The notes: generated from the letters alone by a model not told the origin. A stretch of 64,000 nt of DNA from CAZBGL01 sp964491375 (GCA_964491375.1 CAZBGL010000068.1:1-64000); one strand, 5' to 3'. Counted from the first letter of the stretch, positions 42,971 through 52,500 are shown. Numbers and translations: made by a program.

Positions 42971-43004
42971 CAAAAAAAGGCGAACCGCTGATTCGCGGTC
43001 CGCC
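42971..43004 (-). terminator. Terminator of tRNA-Leu(CAG)
   Basis: On the minus strand, GGCGGACCGC-GAATCA-GCGGTTCGCC is followed by TTTTTTT, 13 bases past the tRNA 3' end. Confidence 0.9.
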
Positions 43005-43016
43005 CTGCACGCCCTC

Positions 43017-43103
43017 TGGTGCCGAAGAGAGGATTCGAACCTCCACGGGCTTGCGCCCACCAGATCCTGAATCTGGCGCGTCTACCAATTCCGCCACTTC
43101 GGC
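43017..43103 (-). tRNA. tRNA-Leu(CAG)
   Basis: An 87-base class II tRNA. The acceptor GCCGAAG pairs with CTTCGGC. Anticodon stem CCAGA/TCTGG encloses TTCAGGA (anticodon CAG). The variable arm is GGGC-GCAA-GCCC and the T arm GGAGG-TTCGAAT-CCTCT. The discriminator is A and CCA is encoded. Sole gene of its transcript. Confidence 0.97.
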
Positions 43104-43113
43104 ACGACGCACT

Positions 43114-43142
43114 TTGATAGCACGGGGCCGGGTTGAGGTCAA
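43114..43142 (-). promoter_or_regulatory. Promoter of tRNA-Leu(CAG)
   Basis: TTGACC, 17 bases, TATCAA on the minus strand, ending 11 bases before the mature tRNA. Confidence 0.75.
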
Positions 43143-43152
43143 GAGGGGTGCG

Positions 43153-43181
43153 TTGCCGGGCCCCGTACCCGCCGTTATACT
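43153..43181 (+). promoter_or_regulatory. Promoter of the thioesterase-rnr operon
   Basis: TTGCCG, 17 bases, TATACT on the plus strand, back to back with the tRNA-Leu promoter. It leaves a leader of about 75 bases. Confidence 0.65.
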
Positions 43182-43263
43182 AGCCCCGCTTTTCCGGAGG
43201 GCGGCCGGGCCCCGGTGCCGCAAGGGCCCCGGGGATGCGGAGGGTTCCGACGCGGAGGTGTTC

Positions 43264-43668
43264 ATGGAACTGGACTGGAACGACGGGTGTTTCGTGTGTG
43301 GCCCCAACAACCCCGAGGGGCTGCGCCTGGAGTTCCGGGTGGACGAGTCCGCCCGGGCGATCGAGACGGTGTGGGTGCCCCGGCCGGCGCACGCCGGCTA
43401 CGAGGGCATGGTCCACGGCGGGCTGGTGGCCACGGTGCTGGACGAGACCCTGGGGAAGCTGTCCACCGTGCTCGGCACGCCCGCGGTGACGGCCGAGCTC
43501 ACCGTCCGGTACCGGAAACCCGTGCCGGTGGGACGGCCGCTTCGCGTGCGGGGCCGGATCACCGGGGAGCGGGGCCGGCTGCTCACCGGCGAGGCCGAGG
43601 CCGTGCTGGAGGACGGCACGGTGGCGGCCACCGCCGCGCTCAAACTCATGAAAGGGAACTCCCGGTGA
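43264..43668 (+). CDS. PaaI/hotdog-fold thioesterase
   Basis: A 134-residue single hotdog domain. CFVCGPNNPEGLRLEFRV is followed by the catalytic region HAGYEGMVHGGLVATVLDETLGKLS and AELTVRYRKPVPVGRPLRVRG. It is likely an acyl-CoA or acyl-ACP thioesterase; substrate unknown. First gene of a tightly packed transcript; its stop overlaps rnr. Confidence 0.88.
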   Translation: MELDWNDGCFVCGPNNPEGLRLEFRVDESARAIETVWVPRPAHAGYEGMVHGGLVATVLDETLGKLSTVLGTPAVTAELTVRYRKPVPVGRPLRVRGRITGERGRLLTGEAEAVLEDGTVAATAALKLMKGNSR

Positions 43669-45794
43669 TCCCCAAGCCCGAGACGTTCGTCCGGTTTCTG
43701 ATCGAGCGGGCCCCCCAGCCCCTGACCCTGCGGCAACTGATGCGGCGGCTACGGGTGAAGCCCGCCGAGGAGGGTGCGTTCCTCGAGTTCCTGGAGGAAC
43801 GGCTCCGGGTGGGGGATGTGGTGGAGATCAAGGGGGGGCGTTACGCGCACCCTTCCCGGGTGGGGCTGGTGGTGGGCCGGGTCCAGGTGCATCCGGACGG
43901 GTTCGGGTTCGTGGTGCCCGAGGACCCGGATCTGCCCCACGTGTACATCAAGCCCCGATGGTTGCGTGCGGCCATGCACGGCGATCGGGTGGTGGCCCGG
44001 ATCGAGCGGCGTCCGCCCAAGGGGCCCGAGGGCCGGATCATCCGGGTCATCGAGCGGGCCACGCGCCGGCTCACGGGCCAGTTGCGCATCCGCCGCAAGG
44101 CCGCGGTGGTGGTACCCCTGGACGAGCGGTTCCTGCACGAGGTGTACGTGGCCCCGGATGACCTGGGGGGGGCGGCCGACGGCCAGATCGTGCAGGTGGA
44201 GCTCACGGCGTACCCGTCGGAGGAGGCCGGCCCGGAGGGACGGGTGGTGCAGGTGCTCGGAAGCCCGGGCGACCCCGCGGCCGAAGCCAAGGCCATCGCC
44301 CTCAAGCACGGGATCCCCGTCGCCTTCCCGCCCTCCGTGGAGGAGGAGGCCGAGGCCGTGCCCGAACGGGTGCGGCGGGCGGACCTGAAGGGGCGGGCGG
44401 ACCTGAGGGAGCTGCCGTTCGTGACGATCGACGGGGAGACGGCCCGGGACTTCGACGACGCGGTGTGCCTGCAGGAACTGGAGGACGGCCGGGTGCGACT
44501 CCTGGTGGCCATCGCGGACGTGAGTCACTACGTGCGGCCCGGAAGCGCGCTCGACGACGAGGCCTTCGCGCGGGGCACCTCCACGTACTTCCCGGACCGG
44601 GTGTTCCCCATGCTCCCCGAACGGCTGTCCAACGGGATCTGCAGCCTGGTGGCCGGCCAGGACCGGCTCGCGGTGGTGGCGGACCTCGTGTTCAGCCGGG
44701 GGGGGCGCCGCCAGCAGGCCCGGTTCGCGGCGGCCGTGATCCGGAGCCGCCACCGCCTCACGTACGGCCAGGTGGCCCGGATCCTGGACGACCCCGACTG
44801 CGAGGAAGCCCAGAGGCTCTCCGACGTGACCCCCATGCTGCTCCGCATGGGGGAGCTGGCCCGGGCCATGCGGGCCCGCCGCCGGGAGCGGGGCAGCCTG
44901 GACTTCGATCTGCCCGAGGCGGAGATCGTGCTGGACGTGCGGGGCCGGCCCGAGGACATCGTTCGGGGAGAGCGCAACGAGGCCCACTACCTCATCGAGG
45001 AGTTCATGATCGGGGCCAACGAGGCCGTGGCCGACTTCCTGGCGGCCCGCGAGATCCCGTGCCCCTACCGGATCCATCGGCCCCCGGACCCGGAGAAGGT
45101 GGAGGAGTTCCGCCGGTTCGTGCACAACTTCGGATACACGCTCAAGGGCCGGGTCCGGCCCAGCCCCCGGGACTTCCAGGCCCTGCTCCACCAGGTGGAG
45201 GGCAAACCCGAGGAGCGCATGATCCACAACGTGCTGCTGCGCACCATGGCCAAGGCCGTGTACTCGCCCGAGAACGAGGGCCACTTCGGCCTGGCCTCGG
45301 AGCGGTACCTCCATTTCACCTCGCCCATCCGGCGCTATCCCGACCTGATCGTGCACCGCCTCCTCAAGCGGGCTCTCCGGGGCCGTCCCCCCTCCAGGGA
45401 GTGGTGCCGGAAACAGCGCCGCTACCTGGAGCACGCCTGCCCCCACCTGTCGGCCCGGGAACGGGCCGCCGAGGCGGCCGAGCGCGAGGCCGTGCAGTGG
45501 AAGAAGTGCGAGTTCATGGCCGACAAGGTGGGCTCGGAACACTGGGGGTTCATCACCGGCATCGCCAGCTTCGGTTTCTTCGTGGAGCTGGAGGACGTGT
45601 TCGTGGACGGCCTGGTCCACGTGTCGAGCCTGGAGGACGACTTCTACCACTTCTCCGAGGAGCTCCAGACCCTGATCGGCGAGCGCACGGGGCGCACGTT
45701 CCGGGTGGGCGACCGGGTGCGCGTGCGGGTGGAGCGGGTCAACGTGGCCCGGCGGCAGATCGACTTCGCCCTGGTGGAACGGGGGAGGCCGTGA
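43665..45794 (+). CDS. rnr: Ribonuclease R
   Basis: A 709-residue RNB-family 3'-5' exoribonuclease. An N-terminal winged helix (about 5-65) is followed by cold-shock domains (about 65-230), the RNB core with TIDGETARDFDDAVCL (metal-binding Asp cluster) and a C-terminal S1 domain (about 625-705). It degrades structured RNA. Start GTG 43665 shares GTGA with the thioesterase stop. Confidence 0.96.
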   Translation: MIPKPETFVRFLIERAPQPLTLRQLMRRLRVKPAEEGAFLEFLEERLRVGDVVEIKGGRYAHPSRVGLVVGRVQVHPDGFGFVVPEDPDLPHVYIKPRWLRAAMHGDRVVARIERRPPKGPEGRIIRVIERATRRLTGQLRIRRKAAVVVPLDERFLHEVYVAPDDLGGAADGQIVQVELTAYPSEEAGPEGRVVQVLGSPGDPAAEAKAIALKHGIPVAFPPSVEEEAEAVPERVRRADLKGRADLRELPFVTIDGETARDFDDAVCLQELEDGRVRLLVAIADVSHYVRPGSALDDEAFARGTSTYFPDRVFPMLPERLSNGICSLVAGQDRLAVVADLVFSRGGRRQQARFAAAVIRSRHRLTYGQVARILDDPDCEEAQRLSDVTPMLLRMGELARAMRARRRERGSLDFDLPEAEIVLDVRGRPEDIVRGERNEAHYLIEEFMIGANEAVADFLAAREIPCPYRIHRPPDPEKVEEFRRFVHNFGYTLKGRVRPSPRDFQALLHQVEGKPEERMIHNVLLRTMAKAVYSPENEGHFGLASERYLHFTSPIRRYPDLIVHRLLKRALRGRPPSREWCRKQRRYLEHACPHLSARERAAEAAEREAVQWKKCEFMADKVGSEHWGFITGIASFGFFVELEDVFVDGLVHVSSLEDDFYHFSEELQTLIGERTGRTFRVGDRVRVRVERVNVARRQIDFALVERGRP

Positions 45795-47470
45795 ACCTCT
45801 ACACCCTGACCCAGACGTACCGGTCGCTCAACCGGATCCGGGAGATCGTCCTGATCCTCTCCAAGCACGGGTTCCACCAGGTGCTCGAGACGGTGGGCCT
45901 GGCCCGGTTCCTCCCGCTGTCGCGGCGGTTCCGGGTACGCAGCGGGGTGGAGGGGGACGTCTCGCCCGCGGTGCAGCTCCGCATGGCCCTGGAGGACCTG
46001 GGGCCCACGTTCGTGAAGCTGGGGCAGATGCTCTCCACCCGCCCCGACCTGATCCCCCCGGAGTTCGTGGAGGAGTTCAAGCGGCTCCGGGACGAGGTGC
46101 CGCCCTTCCCCTTTGGGGAGGCCCGCCGGATCATCGAAGAGGAGATCGGGGCCCCCCTGGAGGAAGCGTTCGTGGAGGTGGACCCCGATCCCCTGGCCGC
46201 GGCAAGCATCGCCCAGGTGCACCGGGCGCGGCTGCACGACGGCTCCCGCGTGGTCCTCAAGATCCAGCGCCCCGGGATCGACCGGGTGGTCTCCCAGGAC
46301 CTGGCCACCTTGTACCTGCTGGCCGCCCTGGTGGACCGGTACGTGCCCGAGAGCCGGCCGTTCCGGCTGCGGGAGATCGTGGACGAGTTCGCCCGCACCC
46401 TGCGGCGCGAGCTGGACTTCTTCCTGGAGGCCTCCAACACGGAGCGCTTCCGCCAGAACTTCCGGGACTTCCACGGGGTGGTCATCCCAGCGGTGCGCTG
46501 GGAGTTCACCACCCGGCGCCTCCTGGTCCTGGAGGCCATCGACGGCCGGCGGGCCGAGGACCCGGAGGCCCTGCGCGAGCTCGGGCACGACACGTCGGCA
46601 CTGGCCCGGAGGCTGGCCCGGGCGTTCCTCAAGCAGGTGTTCGACGACGGGCTCTTCCACGGCGACCTCCACGCGGGCAACGTGCTCGTCACGCCGGACG
46701 GGCGGATCGCGTTCCTGGACTTCGGCGCGGTGGGCTACCTGTCGGAGGAGGCCCAGGAGTGCCTGGGGCACCTTTTCCTCTCGATGGTCACCCGGGACTA
46801 CGCCCAGATGGCCGACGGGTTCGTCCGGCTCGGGAGCGCGGACGAGACCGTGGACCTGCGTGCCTTCCAGCGGGACCTGCGGGAGCTGATCGAGCCGTAC
46901 TTCGGGCGTCCCCTCAAGGACCTGCGGGTGGGGCACATCCTCCGGGAGGCCTCCCAGATCGCCGTACGTCACCGGGTGCGGGTGCCGCCCGACCTGGTGC
47001 TCCTGGCACGCTCGATCCTCACCGTGGAGTCCCTGGGCCGGGAACTGGCCCCGGACTTCGTGGTCCTGGAGGAGGCGGTGCCGTTCGCCCGCAAGCTGCT
47101 GCTGAGGCGGGCCGATCCGCGGCGGCAGGCCCGGATCGCCTACCGGACCTTCCGGGACCTGAGCGACTTCCTCCGCGCCCTCCCGGGCCAGGTGAGCCGG
47201 ATCCTCCAGAAGCTCCTGGAGGGCAAGCTGGCGGTGGACTTCGTACACAAGGGGTACGAGCCCCTGCTGGCGGAGCTGGACCGCTCTTCCAACCGTCTGA
47301 GCTTCGCGATGATCGTCTCGGCCCTCATCATCGGGTCCTCCCTGATCGTGCTGGCCGGCCGGGGGCCGTTCGTGTGGGACTTCCCGCTCCTGGGCGTCCT
47401 GGGGTTCCTGGTGGCCGGGGTCCTGGGGTTCGGGCTGGCGTTCGCGATCCTCCGGTCCGGCAAGCTGTGA
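45791..47470 (+). CDS. UbiB/ABC1-family kinase-like protein
   Basis: A 559-residue protein. The KxGQ motif is in TFVKLGQMLSTRPDLIP. AAASIAQVHRARL is the Ala-rich nucleotide loop. HGDLHAGNVLV and FLDFGAVG are the catalytic and metal motifs. Two C-terminal helices (SFAMIVSALIIGSSLIVLAG; LLGVLGFLVAGVLGFGLAFAIL) anchor it to the membrane. UbiB-like ATPases support quinone synthesis or lipid trafficking. Start GTG 45791 overlaps the rnr stop. Confidence 0.93.
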   Translation: MNLYTLTQTYRSLNRIREIVLILSKHGFHQVLETVGLARFLPLSRRFRVRSGVEGDVSPAVQLRMALEDLGPTFVKLGQMLSTRPDLIPPEFVEEFKRLRDEVPPFPFGEARRIIEEEIGAPLEEAFVEVDPDPLAAASIAQVHRARLHDGSRVVLKIQRPGIDRVVSQDLATLYLLAALVDRYVPESRPFRLREIVDEFARTLRRELDFFLEASNTERFRQNFRDFHGVVIPAVRWEFTTRRLLVLEAIDGRRAEDPEALRELGHDTSALARRLARAFLKQVFDDGLFHGDLHAGNVLVTPDGRIAFLDFGAVGYLSEEAQECLGHLFLSMVTRDYAQMADGFVRLGSADETVDLRAFQRDLRELIEPYFGRPLKDLRVGHILREASQIAVRHRVRVPPDLVLLARSILTVESLGRELAPDFVVLEEAVPFARKLLLRRADPRRQARIAYRTFRDLSDFLRALPGQVSRILQKLLEGKLAVDFVHKGYEPLLAELDRSSNRLSFAMIVSALIIGSSLIVLAGRGPFVWDFPLLGVLGFLVAGVLGFGLAFAILRSGKL

Positions 47471-48129
47471 CGACCGGCCCGTTTCCGTTCCGGATCCTGC
47501 ATCTCGGAGACGAGTTCGTGGCCGTGGACAAGCCGGCCGGGTGGCTCTCCGTGCCGGCCCGGAGGCGGGACGACCCGAGGCCCTGCGTGGGCCTGGAGCT
47601 CCAGCGCGCTCTGGAGACCCGGATCTGGCCCGTCCACCGGCTGGACGAGCCCGTGTCCGGGGTGCTCCTGTTCGCCCGGTCCGCCCGGGCCCATCGGCTG
47701 GCCAACGGGTGGTTCGAGCGGCGGCAGGTGCGCAAGCTCTACCAGGCCCTGACCGAGGGGGATCCGGAGGGCCTGCCGGAAGGGGAGGACGTGGAGTGGC
47801 GCTCCTCCATCAAGCGGGGAAAACGCCGGGCGTACGAGAGCCCCCGCGGCAGGGCCGCGCTGACCCGGGCGCGGTTCGTGGGCGGACGCCGGGAGGGGCT
47901 GGCCTGGGAACTGGAGCCGTTGACCGGGCGCCCCCACCAGCTCCGGGTGCACCTGGCGGCCCGGGGGTTTCCGGTGTTGGGCGACGCCCTGTACGGCTCC
48001 GGGCGGGCGTGGCCCGGCGGGGGCATCGCCCTGCGGGCCGTGCGCCTGGACCTGGGGGCGTGCCCCGGCGCCCGGGAGGCCGGCCTCCCGGTGCGGATCG
48101 AGGCCGCCCCCCTGTTCGGGGCGGCATGA
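47467..48129 (+). CDS. RluA-family pseudouridine synthase
   Basis: A 220-residue protein. The catalytic Asp is in WPVHRLDEPVSGVLLFARS, with VAVDKPAGWLSVPA at the start and GRPHQLRVHLAARGFPVLGDALYG near the end. There is no S4 domain, so it resembles short tRNA- or rRNA-modifying RluA/TruC-like enzymes; target unknown. Start GTG 47467 overlaps the upstream stop by four bases. Confidence 0.92.
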   Translation: MTTGPFPFRILHLGDEFVAVDKPAGWLSVPARRRDDPRPCVGLELQRALETRIWPVHRLDEPVSGVLLFARSARAHRLANGWFERRQVRKLYQALTEGDPEGLPEGEDVEWRSSIKRGKRRAYESPRGRAALTRARFVGGRREGLAWELEPLTGRPHQLRVHLAARGFPVLGDALYGSGRAWPGGGIALRAVRLDLGACPGAREAGLPVRIEAAPLFGAA

Positions 48130-48190
48130 CCGGAAGCCGCCCGGTCCGTCTTCCCGGTGAACGCCCGCCGGACGGGCACAGGACGTCGCG

Positions 48191-50062
48191 ATGAGCGTGG
48201 AGACCGACCGCCTTCTTCCCGAGGCCCCCGAGGGGCCGGACGACGTGTTCGACGTGGTGATCGTTACGGGCGACGCCTACGTGGACCATCCGGCGTTCGG
48301 CGCGGCCCTGGTGGGGCGTTTCCTCGAATCCCTCGGGTTCCGGGTGGGGATCCTGGCCCAGCCGGACTGGACCCGGGTGGACGACTTCCGCCGGTTCGGC
48401 CGGCCCCGGCTGTTCTTCGGCGTCACCGCGGGCAACCTGGACTCCATGGTGGCCCACTACACCCCGGACCGCCGGCGCCGGAGGCGGGACGCCTATTCCC
48501 CCGGGGGGAGGCCCGGCCGCCGGCCCGACCTCGCCACGGTGGTGTACGCCCAGCGATGCCGCGAGGCCTTTCCGGACGTGCCCGTGGTGCTGGGCGGGGT
48601 CGAGGCGAGCCTGCGGCGCCTGGCCCACTACGACTTCGTGGAGCAGCGGATCCGCCGGTCCGTCCTGGTGGACGCCAAGGCGGACTTCCTGGTGTACGGG
48701 ATGGCGGAAAGGGCCCTGAAGGACCTGGCCCTGGGGCTGGCCCGGGGGGCCTGCGGGGAGGAACTGCGCCGCATCCGGGGCGTGGCGTACCGCACGTCTC
48801 GGCCCCCGGTGGGCCCGGACGTGGTCGTTCTCCCCTCGTATGAACGCGTCGCGGGGGACCGGGACGCCTTCTTCGAGTACTTCCGGAGGCTGGACGCGGC
48901 CCTGCGGCGCCCGTCTCCGCCGGTGCTCGTCCAGCCCCACGGGTCCCTGGCCGTGGTGGTCAACCCGCCCGCCGAGCCCCTGGGCCCCGACGAGCTGGAC
49001 GCCCTCTACCACCTCCCGTTCACCCGGCGATACCCGGCCCGGTACGAAGGGGAGGGCGGGATCCCGGCCCTGGAATCCGTGCGCTTCTCGGTGGTGACCC
49101 ACAGGGGGTGCTACGGGGGATGTTCCTTCTGTGCCCTGGCCGTGCACCAGGGCAAAGGGGTGGTGAGCCGTCCGGCCGAAGGGGTGGTGCGCGAGGTGCG
49201 CCGCCTCGCTCGGCATCCGGACTTCCGGGGGACCCTCCAGGACATCGGGGGGCCCACGGCCAACATGTACGGCACCGGTTGCACCAAGGCCGGCCCCGGC
49301 CGGTACGCCTGCGACCGCCCCAGTTGCCTCACGCCGGACGTGTGCCCCCACCTGGAGACCTCTGGGGCCCGGTTCCTCGAACTGCTCCGCGCCGTGCGGC
49401 GCGTGCCCGGGGTCAAGCACGCCTTCGTGGCCTCGGGGCTCCGGCACGACCTGCTCCTGCGGCCGAACCAGCAACGGCTCCTGAGGGAACTGCTCCAGCA
49501 CCACGTGGGCGGGCAGATGAAGGTGGCCCCCGAGCACGTGGCCAACCGTGTGCTCCGGCTCATGGCCAAGCCCGGCCGCCGGACGTACCGGGAGTTCCAG
49601 GAGCGGTTTGCGCGGCTCCGGCGGGAGCTCGACCGCCCCCTCTACCTGGTGCCCTACCTGATGACCGGGCACCCCGGGTGCGACCTGACCGATGCCGTGG
49701 ACCTGGCGCTCTTCGTGCGGGAACTGGGGCACTACGTGGAGCAGGTGCAGGACTTCACGCCCACCCCCATGACCCGCTCCACGTGCATGTTCTGGACGGG
49801 CCGCGACCCCCTGACGGGCGAGCCGGTCCACGTGCCCACGGGCCGGGAACGCCGGATCCAGAGAGCCCTCGTCCAGTACCGGGATCCCAGGAACCGCCGG
49901 ATCCTGATCCGGCACTTCGAGGCCGAGGGCCGACCCGAGGTGCTCCGCATGCTGTACGGGCCGCGGTACCGGCGGGCCGGGCCGGGAGGCCGGCGCCGGC
50001 GCACGGGCCGGCGCCGGGGCTTTGACGGCGGGTCGAAACGCTGTGATAATCAAGAGCCTTGA
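48191..50062 (+). CDS. YgiQ-family radical SAM protein
   Basis: A 623-residue protein. The N-terminal B12-binding-like domain (about 20-200; [38 protein letters not shown]) is followed by a radical SAM core with the cluster motif CYGGCSFC, then HMG-type repeats and [10 protein letters not shown] near the C-terminus. Function unknown; widely conserved in bacteria. The last 30 residues are Arg/Gly-rich. Confidence 0.92.
   Translation: MSVETDRLLPEAPEGPDDVFDVVIVTGDAYVDHPAFGAALVGRFLESLGFRVGILAQPDWTRVDDFRRFGRPRLFFGVTAGNLDSMVAHYTPDRRRRRRDAYSPGGRPGRRPDLATVVYAQRCREAFPDVPVVLGGVEASLRRLAHYDFVEQRIRRSVLVDAKADFLVYGMAERALKDLALGLARGACGEELRRIRGVAYRTSRPPVGPDVVVLPSYERVAGDRDAFFEYFRRLDAALRRPSPPVLVQPHGSLAVVVNPPAEPLGPDELDALYHLPFTRRYPARYEGEGGIPALESVRFSVVTHRGCYGGCSFCALAVHQGKGVVSRPAEGVVREVRRLARHPDFRGTLQDIGGPTANMYGTGCTKAGPGRYACDRPSCLTPDVCPHLETSGARFLELLRAVRRVPGVKHAFVASGLRHDLLLRPNQQRLLRELLQHHVGGQMKVAPEHVANRVLRLMAKPGRRTYREFQERFARLRRELDRPLYLVPYLMTGHPGCDLTDAVDLALFVRELGHYVEQVQDFTPTPMTRSTCMFWTGRDPLTGEPVHVPTGRERRIQRALVQYRDPRNRRILIRHFEAEGRPEVLRMLYGPRYRRAGPGGRRRRTGRRRGFDGGSKRCDNQEP
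50022..50050 (+). promoter_or_regulatory. Promoter of the XRE-cupin gene
   Basis: TTGACG, 17 bases, GATAAT, lying inside the last codons of the ygiQ-like gene and about 49 bases before the next start. Confidence 0.65.
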
Positions 50063-50098
50063 TCCCGGGACCGCGACAAAGCCACGGGAGGAGACCCG

Positions 50099-50668
50099 AT
50101 GAACGTCGGAAAGCGCATACGCCGGATGCGGGAGGCCCAGGACCTCACTCTGGCCCAGGTGGCCCAGATGACCGGCCTGGAGGAAGCCTACCTCCAGGCC
50201 GTGGAGGAGGGGCGCGAGGTCCCGTCCATCGGCGCGGTGCTCAAGATCTCCAGGGCCCTGGGATCGCGCCTGGGCCAGATCCTGCACGAGGCGGGGACCC
50301 GGTCCGACATCTTCAGCATCGTGCGCGCGGGCGACGGCCAGACCGTGGACCGCCAGACCCGGGTCCAGCGCACGGGCCAGGGGTACACGTATCAAAGCCT
50401 GGTGGCGCCGGACCTGCGGGGCCAGGGCATGGAGCCCTTCCTGGTGACCTTTGACCCCAAGGCGGCCTCCACGGTCCAGCCCATGGTCCACGAGGGCGAG
50501 GAGTTCATCTACATCCTCTCGGGAACCGTGGAGCTCCTGTACGACGGCGAGACCTACACCCTGAAAAAGGGCGACAGCCTCTACATCGACTCGTCCCGCC
50601 CCCACGCGCTCCGGGGGATCGGGAAGACCCCGCCCCAGGCCCTGGCCGTCATCTATTCCAGGGACTGA
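50099..50668 (+). CDS. XRE-cupin transcription regulator
   Basis: A 189-residue protein. An N-terminal XRE helix-turn-helix (about 3-65; IRRMREAQDLTLAQVAQMTG) joins a C-terminal cupin (about 110-188; MVHEGEEFIYILSGTVELLYDGETYTLKKGDSLYIDSSRPHALR) whose His and Glu residues suit a small-molecule or metal site. Such regulators often control amino acid or polyamine use. Its stop is seven bases from the convergent ald stop, so it might sense a metabolite related to alanine or nitrogen; that is inference. Confidence 0.9.
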   Translation: MNVGKRIRRMREAQDLTLAQVAQMTGLEEAYLQAVEEGREVPSIGAVLKISRALGSRLGQILHEAGTRSDIFSIVRAGDGQTVDRQTRVQRTGQGYTYQSLVAPDLRGQGMEPFLVTFDPKAASTVQPMVHEGEEFIYILSGTVELLYDGETYTLKKGDSLYIDSSRPHALRGIGKTPPQALAVIYSRD

Positions 50669-50675
50669 GCCTGTC

Positions 50676-51794
50676 CTACGCGCTGATCAGCCGTTCCAGG
50701 GGCGTCCATTCCAGCCCGAACGCCTCGGCCACGGGTCGGCAGGTGACGTGGCCGTCCCACGTGTTCACGCCCCGGGCCAGGGAAGGATCGGCCCGGAGGG
50801 CGTCTTCGAGGTTGCTGGAGGCGAGCTTCCGGCAGTAGGGAAGCGTGACGTTGGTCAGGGCGTAGGTGCTGGTCATGGGCACGGAGCCGGGGATGTTGGG
50901 CACGCAGTAGTGGATCACCCCCTCCTCGACGTACACCGGATCGGAGTGGGAGGTGGGCCGGCTGGTCTCACTGATCCCGCCCTGGTCGATGGCCACGTCC
51001 ACGAACACGCTCCCGGGCTTCATGCCCCGCAGGATCTCCCGGTCGATGAGCCGGGGCGCCCGGGCCCCGGGGATCAGGACCGCGCCCACCAGCATGTCGC
51101 AACCGGAGGCCGCCTCCCGGATGTTCCTCCGGTTGGACATGAGGGTGACCACCTTTCCGTCGAACACGTCGTCGATGTAGGAGAGGCGGGCGTGGTTGAT
51201 GTCGATGATCACCACCTCTGCGCCCAGCCCGTAGGCCACCTTGGCCGCGTTGATGCCCACCGCCCCGCCGCCGATGATCACGATCCGGCCGTGCTTGGTC
51301 CCCGGCACCCCGCCGAGCAGGATCCCCATGCCGCCCTTTTCCCGCTGCAGGAACGCGGCGCCGAGCTGAACCGCCATCTTGCCGGCCACCTGGCTCATGG
51401 GGGCGAGCAGCGGAAGGCTCCCGTCGGGAAGCTGGATCGTCTCGTAGGCGACCGCGCGGATGTGCCGTTCCAGGAGCACGCGGCCCAGTTCGGGCAACGG
51501 GGCCAGGTGGAGGAACGCGAACAGGATCTGCCCCTCCCGGAGGAGGGGGTACTCGGACGGCAGGGGCTCCTTCACCTTCATCACCAGGTCGGCCTCCCCC
51601 CAGACCTGTTCGGCCGAGGAGGCGATGCGGGCGCCGGCCGAGCGGAAGTCCTCGTCGGAGATCCCGCTGCCCAGTCCCGCGCCGGTCTCGACGAGCACGG
51701 TGTGGCCGTCCCGGACCAGTTCCTCCACACCCGACGGCACGATCCCCACCCGGTACTCGTTGTCCTTTCGCTCCTTGGGCACCCCGATGACCAT
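50676..51794 (-). CDS. ald: Alanine dehydrogenase
   Basis: A 372-residue NAD-dependent enzyme interconverting L-alanine and pyruvate plus ammonium. MVIGVPKERKDNEYRVGIVP carries the substrate-binding Arg, KVKEPLPSEYPLLREGQILFAFLHLAP the catalytic Lys/His region, and IIGGGAVGINAAKVAYGLGA the Rossmann glycines. Length normal. ATG 51794 follows CAGGAGGAGG. It borders the P-II gene and probably belongs to the ammonium block. Confidence 0.97.
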   Translation of the reverse strand: MVIGVPKERKDNEYRVGIVPSGVEELVRDGHTVLVETGAGLGSGISDEDFRSAGARIASSAEQVWGEADLVMKVKEPLPSEYPLLREGQILFAFLHLAPLPELGRVLLERHIRAVAYETIQLPDGSLPLLAPMSQVAGKMAVQLGAAFLQREKGGMGILLGGVPGTKHGRIVIIGGGAVGINAAKVAYGLGAEVVIIDINHARLSYIDDVFDGKVVTLMSNRRNIREAASGCDMLVGAVLIPGARAPRLIDREILRGMKPGSVFVDVAIDQGGISETSRPTSHSDPVYVEEGVIHYCVPNIPGSVPMTSTYALTNVTLPYCRKLASSNLEDALRADPSLARGVNTWDGHVTCRPVAEAFGLEWTPLERLISA

Positions 51795-51813
51795 GGCCTC
51801 CTCCTGCCGCAGG

Positions 51814-51837
51814 GTTTCGTGTGACGAAACTATAGCA
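51814..51837 (-). promoter_or_regulatory. Extended -10 promoter with overlapping operator for ald
   Basis: On the minus strand TGC-TATAGT (51829-51837) is an extended -10 without a good -35. A perfect inverted repeat GTTTCGT-N3-ACGAAAC (51814-51830) overlaps the -10 and start region, the classic position for a repressor site. Confidence 0.55.
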
Positions 51838-51878
51838 GCGGGAGGAGGCCGGGATCCAGTCGACCGAGGAACGGGGGC

Positions 51879-52217
51879 TCACAGCGCGCCCTCTCCCCGT
51901 TCGCCCGTGCGGATGCGGAGCGCATCCGTCACGGGGGACACAAAGATCTTGCCGTCCCCCACCCTGCGGCTGCGGGCGGCCCCTGCGATGGCACCGACCA
52001 CCTCCGGGGCCTGCGCCCCGTCCACGACGACCTCCACCTTCACCTTCGGCACGAAGTCCACGGTGTATTCGGCCCCGCGGAACCGTTCGGCGCGGCCCCT
52101 CTGCCGTCCGAACCCCCGCACCTCGCTCACCGTGATCCCCCGGATCCCGAGGGCATGGAGGGCCTCTTTGACCGCGTCGAGCCGGAACGGTTGGAGGATC
52201 GCTTCGATCTTCACCAT
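51879..52217 (-). CDS. glnK: P-II nitrogen regulatory protein
   Basis: A 112-residue P-II protein, exactly the family length. The T-loop has RGAEYTVDFVPKVKVEVVV, with the uridylylatable Tyr51, and the C-terminal signature is GDGKIFVSPVTDALRIRTGERGEGAL. It senses 2-oxoglutarate and ATP/ADP and can block AmtB. MVKIEAIL at ATG 52217 was chosen over an upstream ATG (52247); AAAGGAGG lies eight bases before it. Divergent from amtB, so GlnK rather than GlnB is the better name; glnA is not adjacent. Confidence 0.95.
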   Translation of the reverse strand: MVKIEAILQPFRLDAVKEALHALGIRGITVSEVRGFGRQRGRAERFRGAEYTVDFVPKVKVEVVVDGAQAPEVVGAIAGAARSRRVGDGKIFVSPVTDALRIRTGERGEGAL

Positions 52218-52289
52218 GGCATCGCCTCCTTTCGGACCGAAGTCCACGGATGCACGGGGATGTCGCCGCCGGTCTTCGGGAGCCGGGAT

Positions 52290-52304
52290 TCACGATGCGT
52301 GCCC
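52290..52304 (-). promoter_or_regulatory. Sigma-54-like box upstream of the P-II gene
   Basis: The minus strand reads GGGCACGCATCGTGA, with GG and GA ten bases apart, close to the TGGCACG-N4-TTGC pattern but with GA at the -12 position. About 73 bases before the start codon. Confidence 0.4.
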
Positions 52305-52381
52305 AACCACGCCCCTCGCTCCCTCCGCGCACGAAACCGCAGGGTATTGTCCGGAAGCCGGCGATACAAAAATGAATGTCC

Positions 52382-52500
52382 CGGAGCGAACAATACAATA
52401 TTGTAATAACTATCTATTATTGCAACATTATTGTATCATCAGGGCCGGCCCCGGAAACGGCGCGAGAAAAATTTATTAGTAATTTCAACATGTTGTATCC
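52382..52500. promoter_or_regulatory. AT-rich regulatory island between P-II and amtB
   Basis: Two AT-rich tracts (about 52390-52440 and 52467-52500) stand out from the GC-rich background. They contain the perfect palindromes TACAATATTGTA (52394-52405) and CAACATGTTG (52486-52495), plus repeated TTATTG/TTATTA units. A divergent activator or IHF-type bending region fits the position; the binding protein is unknown. Confidence 0.55.

Noticed and set aside
32392..43103. Integrated genomic island between the two tRNA-Leu genes
   Set aside because: No integrase, no duplicated tRNA 3' end (the two 3' segments differ), and base composition matches the surroundings.
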